This document shows positions 28,244 to 36,934 of a stretch of DNA of 51,485 bases, piece by piece (position 1 is the stretch's first letter; the number at the start of each line of letters is the position of its first letter). The position numbers were made by a program, and so were the translations under genes. Origin of the DNA: Desulfobulbaceae bacterium (GTDB taxonomy: Bacteria; Desulfobacterota; Desulfobulbia; Desulfobulbales; Desulfobulbaceae). A model generated the notes under the pieces. That model worked only from the letters and a program-made list of their open reading frames with translations. It ran no database searches and was not told the DNA's origin. The stretch spans positions 1 through 51,485 of the forward strand of contig JABMJC010000003.1 of assembly GCA_013201405.1 (NCBI GenBank). Direction: 5' to 3'.

Positions 28244-29113
28244 TCATGCAGACAGGTGTGCTGGACGAGGCAATTGACACTGTGCCTGATACTGTGCGGC
28301 CAAATCGAGGTACTTGTTGCCTTCATCGTGTCTGCCGTGCTTGCTGCAGCCCCGGCCATATAGGATACATTTATGAGCCAGTTCCCGGCGGGCAGCTGCA
28401 TCTTGGGCGGGATTGAGGCTTTTAGAGTCGACAAGCTTTTTCAGGGAACTGATGCGGTATTGGTCCATACCCATGCGGTGGATGGCGGAGAGTTGATCTG
28501 ACCTGCCACCGTCCTTAACGGTGAGTGCTGTCGGCACCAGCAGGAAGGATTCTTGTCGGGCAAGGCGTAGCCACAGGTCGTAGTCCTCGCAGCACGGCAG
28601 GCTTTCATCAAAGCCGCCGTAGCGTTGGAAGAGCTCTCGCTTGGCCATGACCGTTGACATCCCCACCACACAAAACCCCAGGCTGCGCACAAAGATATCG
28701 CCGTCCGGCGGGTCGTGCTTCTTTTTCTGGTTGACCCGCTGGCCACGTCGGTACCAGATTTCCCGAGTATGGGCAATGGGGCACTGCGGCTGGTATTGCA
28801 TGGCTGTACGCTGTTGCATCAGCTTGTGGGGCAACCACCAGTCATCATCGTCAAGAAAGGCAACATAGTCTCCCTGGGCCAGTTCAAGGCCGGCATTGCG
28901 TGCTGCGGCTGCTCCCCGGTTTTTTTGGTAAATAATGTGCAGAGGCAGGGGGGACTGGCGCTTTATCTGCTTGAGTAGCGCTGCGGTGCCATCTTGAGAG
29001 CCGTCATCCACCACAATCAGCTCATCGCAGGGCATGCTCTGGGCAAAGACCGAATGAAGGGCCCGCGTAAGCAGATGTGCCCGGTTGAAGGTGGGAATGA
29101 TGACCGACAACAT
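28244..29113 (-). CDS. Family 2 glycosyltransferase
   Basis: A 289-residue GT-A fold transferase. The N-terminus MLSVIIPTFNRAHLLTRAL, the nucleotide-sugar loop VVDDGSQDGT and the metal-binding DDDD run (FLDDDDWWLPHKL) are diagnostic, and CCEDYDLWLRLARQ gives the acceptor-side ED motif. There is no membrane helix. The C-terminal 80 residues are helical. Sugar and acceptor are unknown, probably a surface glycan. It is an odd first gene for a transcript that continues into an SPL-type enzyme and SOD. Confidence 0.9.
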   Translation of the reverse strand: MLSVIIPTFNRAHLLTRALHSVFAQSMPCDELIVVDDGSQDGTAALLKQIKRQSPLPLHIIYQKNRGAAAARNAGLELAQGDYVAFLDDDDWWLPHKLMQQRTAMQYQPQCPIAHTREIWYRRGQRVNQKKKHDPPDGDIFVRSLGFCVVGMSTVMAKRELFQRYGGFDESLPCCEDYDLWLRLARQESFLLVPTALTVKDGGRSDQLSAIHRMGMDQYRISSLKKLVDSKSLNPAQDAAARRELAHKCILYGRGCSKHGRHDEGNKYLDLAAQYQAQCQLPRPAHLSA

Positions 29114-29166
29114 CGTTTTGTATCGCCTCAGTCAATCTGGTTGTGACAGGTTATTATGATTTTCTG

Positions 29167-29207
29167 CTGACGTTTAGGCCGAGACATGCTATATAAAATC
29201 ATTTTAT
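29167..29207 (+). promoter_or_regulatory. Candidate rng promoter overlapped by a 7-1-7 palindrome
   Basis: CTGACG (29167-29172), 17 bases, TATATA (29190-29195). The perfect palindrome ATAAAAT-C-ATTTTAT (29193-29207) overlaps the -10. Its 7-1-7 architecture recalls Fur/PerR boxes, but the sequence is only a partial match to either. Confidence 0.4.
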
Positions 29208-29280
29208 CCATATATGATTCGCTCCTGCGGCCCAGCAAGAATTGTCCGCACCATCGTCTGTTGTCACGATACCAGCCAGC

Positions 29281-30786
29281 ATGTTCACCGATATCCTCAT
29301 CAACGCCACTACCTATGAGAACCGTATTGCCCTGATGGAGAACGGTTCCTTGCGGGAGTTTTATCTTGACCGGCCGGCGCAGAAGGGGCTGATCGGCAAT
29401 ATCTACCTGGGCCGAGTTGTGCGGGTTTTGCCGGGCATTGACGCGGCCTTTATCGATATCGGGCTTGAGCGCACCGGTTTTTTGTATGTGGACGAGGCAG
29501 TATATGCCCTGGCCGACAGTTACCGGCACCTTCATTCCGACCAGCAAAAAGAGCTGGGCCTGCCCGGAGTGTTTCCCCACGGCCTCACCATAGACAAGAT
29601 CGTACGCGAAGGACAAGAAATTTTAGTACAGATCGCCAAAGAACCCATTGGCTCCAAGGGCGCGCGTTTGACCTGCAATATTACGCTACCCTGCCGTAAT
29701 CTTGTCTACATGCCCCTCACCGACCACATCGGCATCTCCCGCAAGATCGAAGACGAGACTATCCGCCAGCAACTGCGCGACCGCATCGAAGAGTTGCGGC
29801 CGCCGGGTGCAGGCTTCATCATGCGCACCGTGGCGGAGAACACCTGCAATGAGGAACTGGAAGCAGATATGGAGTTTCTCCTGCTGCTTTGGGATGATAT
29901 CCTGGCCAAATCGAAAAAATCCACAGCACCTGAACGAATCTACAAGGATCTAGACATCATCCTCCGCACAGTGCGCGACTTTTTCACCGATGACATCAAC
30001 GAGGTGGTCACCGACAACTGCGATGTGTACGAGCAACTGTTGTCTTATGCCAAAAGCTTCATCCCGCACCTGGAAAATAAAATCAGTTATTATGACGATG
30101 ATCTGCCCCTTTTTGAGCGCTATGGTATCGAGGCAGACATCAACAGCGCGCTCGACAAGAAGGTATGGCTGCGTTCCGGTGGCTATATCATCATCGAACC
30201 CACCGAGGCGCTCACGGTCATTGATGTCAATACCGGGCGCTATGTGCATGCCAGCGACTTGGCTGCCACCATCTTCCGCACCAACATGGAGGCTGTGCAG
30301 GAGATCGCCCGACAACTGCGTTTACGCAACATTGGCGGTATCATTATCATAGATTTCATTGACATGGAGAGCGAGGAAGAGCGACAGGAACTGAGTCGGG
30401 CCTTTGAAGAGGCCATGAGCGATGACAAAAGCAAGATCAATATCCTCAAACTATCGGAATTCGGTCTGGTGCAGATGACCCGCAAGCGGCTGTCCGAGAG
30501 CATAACCCAGATGATGTGCGAACCTTGCTGCTACTGCGGTGGCGATGGGCTGATCAAGTCCCGCAGAACCATTTCGCATGAGATCTTCCGCAAGATCAGC
30601 CGGGATGCCCGCAAGATCGGCGGTTCCCATGTCACCATCAAGGTGAATCCAACCATTGCCGACATGCTTCTGCACGAAGAAACCCACAGCATCAAGCACT
30701 TGGAATGCGAGACCGGTAAACGTTTTACCATCGTCCCGGTGCCGGAACTACATGTCAAACGCTACGACATCATCTGGAATCAATAA
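29281..30786 (+). CDS. rng: Ribonuclease G
   Basis: Single-strand endoribonuclease of the RNase E/G family, acting on rRNA and mRNA. It is 501 residues, normal for RNase G and lacking the long RNase E scaffold tail. The S1 domain (GLIGNIYLGRVVRVLPGIDAAFIDIG) is N-terminal. The catalytic Asp residues lie in TVIDVNTGRYV and IIIDFIDM, and the zinc-link cysteines in CEPCCYCGGDG. I chose the ATG at 29281 because it gives the normal MFTDILIN start; a TTG 13 codons upstream is also open. It starts a plus-strand run with the M23 peptidase and lptF. Confidence 0.96.
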   Translation: MFTDILINATTYENRIALMENGSLREFYLDRPAQKGLIGNIYLGRVVRVLPGIDAAFIDIGLERTGFLYVDEAVYALADSYRHLHSDQQKELGLPGVFPHGLTIDKIVREGQEILVQIAKEPIGSKGARLTCNITLPCRNLVYMPLTDHIGISRKIEDETIRQQLRDRIEELRPPGAGFIMRTVAENTCNEELEADMEFLLLLWDDILAKSKKSTAPERIYKDLDIILRTVRDFFTDDINEVVTDNCDVYEQLLSYAKSFIPHLENKISYYDDDLPLFERYGIEADINSALDKKVWLRSGGYIIIEPTEALTVIDVNTGRYVHASDLAATIFRTNMEAVQEIARQLRLRNIGGIIIIDFIDMESEEERQELSRAFEEAMSDDKSKINILKLSEFGLVQMTRKRLSESITQMMCEPCCYCGGDGLIKSRRTISHEIFRKISRDARKIGGSHVTIKVNPTIADMLLHEETHSIKHLECETGKRFTIVPVPELHVKRYDIIWNQ

Positions 30787-30830
30787 GCTTTTGCAAGCTT
30801 TTTCGTAAACCAATACCAGCAGGTTTTTTT

Positions 30831-32201
30831 ATGGCACGGAACCGGCGTTTAGGCAGATCCTCCGGTGGAGGTTTTTTGCGCGCAGTTTTTTTTCTGATCC
30901 TCTCCCTGGCCGGGATGGCGGCATTGGCCACGGCCTATTTTGTCTTTGAATTCGAACGACCAAGCCTGAGCCTGGGCAAAGAGGTACAGACCCTTGGTGC
31001 CAGCGTGGATATGCCGTTGAGTGCACAAGACAAGAAAAGCGGACTGCGCCTGATCAACATCACCTTGATCCAGGGAGAAAAAAGCGAGGTAGTTTTTGAA
31101 AAGCAGTTTCCCCGTCAGGGTTGGTTCAATAATGCCGGGCCCAAGGAGTTCAACGAAAAGGTGACCATCAAGGCAAAGGAGGCCGGCTTTGCGGAGGGAG
31201 CAGCCAAGCTGGTCATTACCCTGCGCGATCAATCGCTCATGGGTTTTTTGCGTGGCAACAAGACGGTGCAGACCATGGCGGTCACCATCGACACCACCCC
31301 GCCTACGCTGAGCATTGTTGATCCCAGGCGTTATATTCAGCCAGGCGGTAGCGCGGTCATTGCGTATACAGTTTCAGAAGCACCCGCTCGCCATGGCGTG
31401 CAGATTGGCGAAACCTTTTTTCCCGGTTTTCCGGGCACAAAAGAAGGCCTCTACTTGGCCTATTTTGCCCTGCCCTGGGATGCCAAGGAAACCGGATCCA
31501 CAGCCGTGGTTGCCTACGACGCTGCAGGCAATGAGGCCAAGGCCGGATTCAGCGCTGTTTTGAGACCGGTGCGCGAGAAGCGTGACACCATTACCTTGAG
31601 CGACAACTTCCTGCAGCAGAAGATGCCCGAATTCAAACACCACTACCCGGAAATGGAGGGTGATCTGTTGACCCAGTATCTTTATGTCAACGATACTGTC
31701 CGCCAGCGCAACGCAGAGAAGATTGCGGCCATTTGCGCCACTCCTGTGGCCGAGCAGTTGTGGAGCGACCGATTTCTGCGCATGCCCGGCGCAAACAGGG
31801 CTGGTTTTGCCGACCAGCGCACCTATTTGTATCAGGGCAAGGCAGTGGACAAGCAAACCCATCTCGGCGTGGATATCGCTTCCACTGCCCAGGCGGAGGT
31901 GAGGGCTGCCAACCGAGGCAAGGTGGTTTTTGCAGAATATCTGGGTATTTATGGTAATGTCGTCATCCTTGATCATGGCCAGGGGCTCTTCAGCCTCTAC
32001 TCTCACCTGAACAGCATCGAGGCCAGTATGGGCGCACTGGTGGACAAAAATCAGGCCATTGGCCGCACCGGCACCAGCGGTATGGCTGGAGGAGATCACC
32101 TCCACTTCTCCATGCTGGTTCATGGTATTTTTGTTACCCCCATCGAATGGTGGGATCAGCGCTGGATCGATGTCAACATCAAGGCAGCCGTGAATGGATA
32201 A
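30831..32201 (+). CDS. Membrane-anchored M23 (LytM-type) peptidase
   Basis: A 456-residue protein with one N-terminal membrane helix (about residues 14-40) and a large periplasmic part. The first 220 residues look beta-rich and include an Ig-like stretch (TTPPTLSIVDPRRYIQPGGSAVIAYTV). The C-terminal third is a zinc endopeptidase of the lysostaphin/LytM type: THLGVDIAS gives the first His and the Asp, and YSHLNS and GGDHLHFSM the remaining histidines. It would cut peptide cross-links of murein. It overlaps lptF by eight bases. Confidence 0.9.
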   Translation: MARNRRLGRSSGGGFLRAVFFLILSLAGMAALATAYFVFEFERPSLSLGKEVQTLGASVDMPLSAQDKKSGLRLINITLIQGEKSEVVFEKQFPRQGWFNNAGPKEFNEKVTIKAKEAGFAEGAAKLVITLRDQSLMGFLRGNKTVQTMAVTIDTTPPTLSIVDPRRYIQPGGSAVIAYTVSEAPARHGVQIGETFFPGFPGTKEGLYLAYFALPWDAKETGSTAVVAYDAAGNEAKAGFSAVLRPVREKRDTITLSDNFLQQKMPEFKHHYPEMEGDLLTQYLYVNDTVRQRNAEKIAAICATPVAEQLWSDRFLRMPGANRAGFADQRTYLYQGKAVDKQTHLGVDIASTAQAEVRAANRGKVVFAEYLGIYGNVVILDHGQGLFSLYSHLNSIEASMGALVDKNQAIGRTGTSGMAGGDHLHFSMLVHGIFVTPIEWWDQRWIDVNIKAAVNG

Positions 32202-33660
32202 ATCCCGCTGTTGGCCGGATATGGTGTCGCAGTTGAGACGTCCTCCCTTTCTGCTCTACAGCTATATCGCTGCAGAAATGCTGGCACCTTTTTTTGCCAG
32301 CTTTGTCATCCTCTATGGGATCTTCTTTCTGATGCAGCTCATTCCCCTGCTGGAGGTTGTGCTAGCTCTGCGCATCGGACTGGCTGATTTCATTCGCATA
32401 ACCTCCTATCTCTTCCCCCACATGCTGCTCTATATCATTCCCATGGCCAGTATGACCGGAGTGATTATTGGTTTTTCCCGGTTGGCCAACGACCGGGAAA
32501 TCCTTGCCTTCAAGGCCTGTGGGGTCAGCCTCAGGCAGATGCTGCCACCGGTTTTGGTCATCACTGCGGTGATAGCCATTGTTACTGGCTATTTTTCCAT
32601 ACGTCTTATTCCCTTGGGTGAGGTGGGCATGAAGCAGCTTATGTTCCAACTGGCCAAGGAAAAGATCGACAAGGGACTCAAGGAAAAGGAGTTCACCGAG
32701 GCCCTGGGCGACCTGGTGGTGTATGTGGATGAAATTGATGACGACCAGGAATGGCGCGGAGTGTATGTCTCGGATATGCGGGGTCGCTTGCAACCGCTGA
32801 TCACCATGGCCAAGTCTGGCCGGCTGAGTTCTGATGTCGAACGGATGCAGGTGGTGGTGGAGTTGGAGGATGGCACCCTGCACAATGTCGATGACCTGGA
32901 TAACCAGGTGCTCCGCTTCAAGCGCTATCAGTTGCAGATTCCCCTGCGGCCGCCTGGTGGTGAAGATTTGGACAAACTCAGCCGAGGCTCCATGACCCAA
33001 ACCCAGCTGTTGGAAGCGGCCCGGGAAGCTGGGCCCAACAGCAAGGAAGGTCTGAGTTATCGATCCGAATACCACCACCGCTTGATCATGCCGGTGGGCT
33101 GTTTCATCCTGAGCCTGATTGGCTTGCCATTGGCCCTGCAGGCTGGTCCCGGGATGCGGGCTGTGGGTGTGCCACTGGGACTGCTTGTTTTTGTCAGTTA
33201 CTATATTGCCTTCACCATTACCCGGGTCTTAAGCGAAGAAGGTACATTGCCCCTGCTTTTGGGCATGTGGCTGCCCAACATTCTCTTTTTGCTTTTTGGC
33301 ATGTACTTTTTGTGGCGAGTTGACCAGGAACGACCACTTTTGCCGGAACAGGTGCATGCTGCCTTGCTCGTTCGTTATGAACGGTATGTCCGCCCGCTGC
33401 TCCGCAGGTTGAGAAAGAGGACAGGCGCACTTCTGTTCAAGTTGCTGGGTCGGCGGGCAGGCAGTGTGGGCGGAATGGCAACCGGAGAGGGACTGCTTAT
33501 CCATGCTAATGTGCATACACGCACCTTCCATTTGCCGGAATGTGCGCAGTACAACTCGCCCCAATGCCGCATTGAGTTCAAGGATGTTAAGGTTGCACGG
33601 CAGGCGGGTTTTCATCCCTGCGGTTTCTGCGCCACCCTGCTGGATCAGGATAGACAATGA
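32194..33660 (+). CDS. lptF: LPS export permease LptF/LptG family, fused to a C-terminal Ada-like zinc mini-domain
   Basis: Inner-membrane permease that extracts LPS for the Lpt bridge. It is 488 residues. Three helices precede (residues about 20-125) and three follow (about 300-380) a beta-rich periplasmic domain, as in LptF/G. FSRLANDREILAFKACGVSL is the coupling helix that meets LptB. After a basic linker (about 390-425) comes an extra domain with His446, Cys450, Cys476 and Cys479 in the pattern FHLPEC...AGFHPCGFC, which resembles the Ada-type zinc-binding fold also seen appended to nucleases. That tail is not part of the normal LptF. No second permease (LptG) is adjacent. Confidence 0.88.
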   Translation: MDKSRCWPDMVSQLRRPPFLLYSYIAAEMLAPFFASFVILYGIFFLMQLIPLLEVVLALRIGLADFIRITSYLFPHMLLYIIPMASMTGVIIGFSRLANDREILAFKACGVSLRQMLPPVLVITAVIAIVTGYFSIRLIPLGEVGMKQLMFQLAKEKIDKGLKEKEFTEALGDLVVYVDEIDDDQEWRGVYVSDMRGRLQPLITMAKSGRLSSDVERMQVVVELEDGTLHNVDDLDNQVLRFKRYQLQIPLRPPGGEDLDKLSRGSMTQTQLLEAAREAGPNSKEGLSYRSEYHHRLIMPVGCFILSLIGLPLALQAGPGMRAVGVPLGLLVFVSYYIAFTITRVLSEEGTLPLLLGMWLPNILFLLFGMYFLWRVDQERPLLPEQVHAALLVRYERYVRPLLRRLRKRTGALLFKLLGRRAGSVGGMATGEGLLIHANVHTRTFHLPECAQYNSPQCRIEFKDVKVARQAGFHPCGFCATLLDQDRQ

Positions 33661-34297
33661 ACCACCTGTTCAGACTGACTGTTTCTCTGCTGCTCTTTTT
33701 TTCATTGGCCGTAGTATTGCTTGGGAGCAGATGGCGCAGGGCCTGCTTTTCCTTTCGGCCTGGATGTTGGTAGCTGCGCTCTGCCTGCAACTGACCAGTG
33801 CTGCACAGCTGCGCTGCGCTGGAGTTTGGTCATGCGCAGCTTAGGGATTCCAGCAGGTTTTTTCTATCTGGCCATCCTGTACGGGCTGGCTGGTTTCCTT
33901 GTTTTCAACGCAAGGGCCTTTGGGCTGTGCTGGGTAGACTTTCTAGACGCTTCCAACAGGCCAATGCCACGCCTGTTCTTTTTTTGGAACAGCTCGGCCT
34001 TACCCTGTTGACCCACCTGCTGGCCATACTTGCCTTTTATGTTTTGGCCACGGGCCTGGGACTGCGCTATCCCTTTTCGGTCTGCCTGATCCTGGTGCCC
34101 TCTGCGCTCTTGTTGACGACCTTGCCATCTCCCTGGCAGGCTGGGGGGTGCGTGAAGGGGCGCTCGTGGGATTGTTTGTTTTGATAGAAGTGGCCAAGGC
34201 TTCAGTGCTCACCTGTTCTCTGCTCTACGGCATCAACAATCTGATGGCATCCCTGCCAGGGTTGGTTGTGTATTTGCGCCAGCGTGTCAGGGTATGA
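33657..34297 (+). pseudogene. Decayed flippase-like membrane protein (lysylphosphatidylglycerol synthase TM-domain family)
   Basis: Remains of a multi-helix membrane protein in the UPF0104/flippase-like family, spread over all three frames. The order is: a first helix with an ATG overlapping the lptF stop, a second piece ending LTSAAQLRW, SLGIPAGFFYLAILYGLAGFL, then LGLTLLTHLLAILAFYVLATGLG, then the family hallmark ISLAGWGVREGALVG and a terminal helix. At about 34126 a single lost base explains the change between LLLTTLP and ISLAGWGVREG. The middle of the gene (the GGD and DR region) is missing, roughly 100 codons. No intact reading frame remains. Confidence 0.82.
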
Positions 34298-35050
34298 ATA
34301 CAGAGATGCCTAATGTGTACATGGTGCGGTCATGCACATTGACACCATGCGGCGAATAGACCTCTGGGCAGGTATTCCACTCACCTTTTTGCTGACCCTG
34401 GTGCTCAGGGTGGTCGAGCTGCTCAGCCCCACACAAAAGAGGCAGCCGCCCAGGCGGGTCTTGTGTGTGGAACTCTCAGAGATGGGTTCCACCATCTGGC
34501 CGATCCAGCCATGCGCAAACTGCGCCGTGAACTCGGCTGCGAGCTGTACTTTGCCATCTTTGCCAGTAACCGGGCCAGCCTGGATCTATGGCAGACGATT
34601 CCCGTGGCCAACATCTACACCCTGCGGGCAGACAACCTGTGGTTATTGGCCACCGATACCCTGAAGTTTTTACTGTGGACAGGAAAAACCGCATTGATAC
34701 GGTGCTGGATCTTGAGTTGTTTTTCCGCTTTATTGCCCTGCCCAACCCGGCTGGTTTTTACCGCTTCCACAATGAGGGTCTCTACCGGGGGAAATGCTGA
34801 CCCACCGGGCCTGCTACAATCCCCATATCCATATTACCAAGAATTTCATTGCGTTGGCCAATACACTTATGGTGGAGCAGGAGGAATTGCCCTATTCCAA
34901 ACGTATATTGGCGATGAGGAAATCGTACTGCCCTGTGTCAGTGCTACCAATCACAGCAAGACCTCCTGTACTGACAATGCCTGCCTTAAGGCCATAAGCG
35001 TGGACCAGGTCTTCACCGCAGTACAGCCACTCTTGCAGACTAAGCCGTAG
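34294..35050 (+). pseudogene. Decayed family 9 glycosyltransferase (heptosyltransferase-like)
   Basis: Remains of a GT9 enzyme in four frame segments. RRVLCVELSEMGSTI changes frame near 34497 to LADPAMRKLRRELG; near 34680 LKFLLWT changes to RKNRIDTVLDLELFFRF; near 34790 a G-run one base short changes NEGLYRG to EMLTHRACYNPHIHI. Each step is explained by one lost base. After KNFIALANTLM the central ADP-sugar-binding part is missing, and only the C-terminal LPCVSATNHSKTSCTDNACLKAISVDQVF remains, ending at 35050. The ATG at 34294 overlaps the stop of the preceding pseudogene, so both once formed one operon with lptF. Confidence 0.85.
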
Positions 35051-35267
35051 TCATCTGCCTCCCGGATCGTTCAAAAGGTGGTTTGGGGAGTTGTGGCCCA
35101 GTTTGTCGTTGTCTTTCATCTGCCTGACCATAGAATTTAATAGTATTGCACCCCTTCAATCCAGTCTTTAGCCGCGGTGCCATGTTTTGTCTGCGATGGT
35201 TGGGGATTGGAACTGTGGAGTATGCAAAACTTGGCCTGTGGGCGCAGCTCGCCAGGGGAGGCTGAGG

Positions 35268-36068
35268 TTACAGAGAAGAACGGGACTGGCCCGGCAGATA
35301 ACGGCGCAGAATGCGCCAGGTATGCAGGTCTGTTTGCAGCAGGTGTTGAGAGTAGAGGTGAAGGAGGTCCATGCCCTCCTGGATGCAGCGTTGTGCCGGT
35401 TGTAGCTTGCGCAGCGTGGCCAAATCACTGCGCCCGGCAAAAAGCAGCATCTTCATGGTCTGCAGTGAAAGGGTTCGCTCTTCCCTGGATATGCGTGCAG
35501 GTTGAACAGGCTGGCACTCGTGGCAGCGCAAAAACGCTCCCGCTCCTTGCTGCGGCAGACAAACGGTGCTTGTTGCCGCAAGGGCCTTGTCACAACTCTG
35601 GCAGGTACTCAGATTTGGCATATAACCGACCAACTGCAGCAACTGCAGGTGGAAGAAGAGTGGAAATTTTAAAAAACGCTCACTCAGGTTGATTTCGGTC
35701 AAGGCCCAGACGAGCAAGGTGTAGATGCGTGGGTCTGGATCCAGCTCTCTGGTGAAACGGATGGTCAACTCGGTGATGAAACTGGCGGCTAAGTATTTGA
35801 GATAGTGTTGGCGCAGATTGAGATTGGCCTGGACAAGGTCGGCGTCTACCAGAAAATGCAGACCAGATTGGCTGCGTGGTGGCCGGTAGTACATATGCAG
35901 CAGGGAAAAGTGTTCCAGTTTGTTACTGAAACGCTTTTTACTTTTTTGTGCGCCTTTGGCAATGGCGGTTATTCTTCCTGACTGTGCGCTGTACCAGGTA
36001 ACCAGTTTGTCACTTTCCCCGTGGGGAATAATGCGCAAAACAAGCCCGTCCCCTGCAGAGGGGGTCAT
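35268..36068 (-). CDS. recO: DNA repair protein RecO
   Basis: Loads RecA onto SSB-coated single strands in the RecFOR pathway. It is 266 residues. The N-terminal OB fold starts DGLVLRIIPHGESDKLVTWYS, followed by a helical part with LTEINLSERFLKFPLFFHLQLLQLVGYMPNL. The zinc-binding cysteines are Cys156, Cys159, Cys182 and Cys185 (CQSCD, CHEC). Its start overlaps the RodZ-like stop by four bases. Confidence 0.94.
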   Translation of the reverse strand: MTPSAGDGLVLRIIPHGESDKLVTWYSAQSGRITAIAKGAQKSKKRFSNKLEHFSLLHMYYRPPRSQSGLHFLVDADLVQANLNLRQHYLKYLAASFITELTIRFTRELDPDPRIYTLLVWALTEINLSERFLKFPLFFHLQLLQLVGYMPNLSTCQSCDKALAATSTVCLPQQGAGAFLRCHECQPVQPARISREERTLSLQTMKMLLFAGRSDLATLRKLQPAQRCIQEGMDLLHLYSQHLLQTDLHTWRILRRYLPGQSRSSL

Positions 36069-36853
36069 GATGCGGCTGGGGGAGCGCTAAGGTTGAGCTT
36101 GTATTGTCCGTTCCTCGGTGTTGGAAAACCAAGGGGCTGTCCATTGACCCGCAATTTGGCACTTTGTGGTTCTGCAAATTCGATGTGGATGAAGCTGTTC
36201 GCCTCCCAGTTGACCCTGCTTTCTTTGGCATAGGTCTCCCTCAAGATGGTTTCACCATCAAGTTGCAACATCACTTCCGTGTCCTTGAGAAAATGCGCTT
36301 CCAGAACAAGGGCTTTGTTGGTGACTATGGCGCTGGTCTGCGGATCAGCGGGATGATAGGCCAAGGCCGTGGATGCCGGGATGCTGCGGGCCTGTTTGAC
36401 AAAGTAGGAGAGGGGATTCCAGCCGGTAAACAGGCAGAACATGCCCACCACCAGGAGGATGATCGTCAGCAGAATGAGGGCGCTGGCAGCAGGGGAAAGC
36501 CGGGTTGGTTCGGCAAATTTTTTGGGAGTCAGTGAACCGTTACCGAGAAAATGACCGAGGTTGCTTGCTGTGTGGCTGTCGCCCCGTTCCTGCAAAAAAC
36601 GCTCGGCCAGTTCGCGTCCTTCTAGGCCAAGGAACTCGGCATACATGCGGATAAAACCACGGATATAGAGGTCGGCGGGCAGGCGTTCGTAGTCGGCGGT
36701 CTCTATGGCCTGCAGATTGTTTACGGAGATCTTGGTCGCCGTGACAACATCCTGAAGACTAAGGCCCCTTTCTTCCCGTGCCTGCTGTAGGATTGCGCCT
36801 GCCGGTCGGGTTGTTGTCATATCTGTTTCAGCGTCACTGTGTCGTGTGCTCAT
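36065..36853 (-). CDS. RodZ-like helix-turn-helix membrane protein
   Basis: A 262-residue bitopic protein with the RodZ layout: a cytoplasmic HTH_25-type domain (GAILQQAREERGLSLQDVVTATKIS...YIRGFIRMYAEFLGL, about residues 19-80), a linker, one membrane helix (about 123-142), and a periplasmic beta-rich DUF4115 domain (from about 180, with LQLDGETILRETYAKE). RodZ connects MreB to the cell-wall machinery; no rod-shape genes are adjacent, so this role is by family. An internal ATG 11 codons in (36820) is an alternative start. Confidence 0.82.
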   Translation of the reverse strand: MSTRHSDAETDMTTTRPAGAILQQAREERGLSLQDVVTATKISVNNLQAIETADYERLPADLYIRGFIRMYAEFLGLEGRELAERFLQERGDSHTASNLGHFLGNGSLTPKKFAEPTRLSPAASALILLTIILLVVGMFCLFTGWNPLSYFVKQARSIPASTALAYHPADPQTSAIVTNKALVLEAHFLKDTEVMLQLDGETILRETYAKESRVNWEANSFIHIEFAEPQSAKLRVNGQPLGFPTPRNGQYKLNLSAPPAAS

Positions 36854-36934
36854 GGGTATGTTCAGGGAACAGACGATGACATGTTCCGTTTGGGGCCACG
36901 CGCCGTGTCCGTTTCTAGTTTCGTATAATGTGTC

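Noticed and set aside
33721-34184. Two separate membrane-protein genes in the lptF downstream region
   Set aside because: They are frame fragments of a single flippase-like gene; the family pattern continues across the frame changes.
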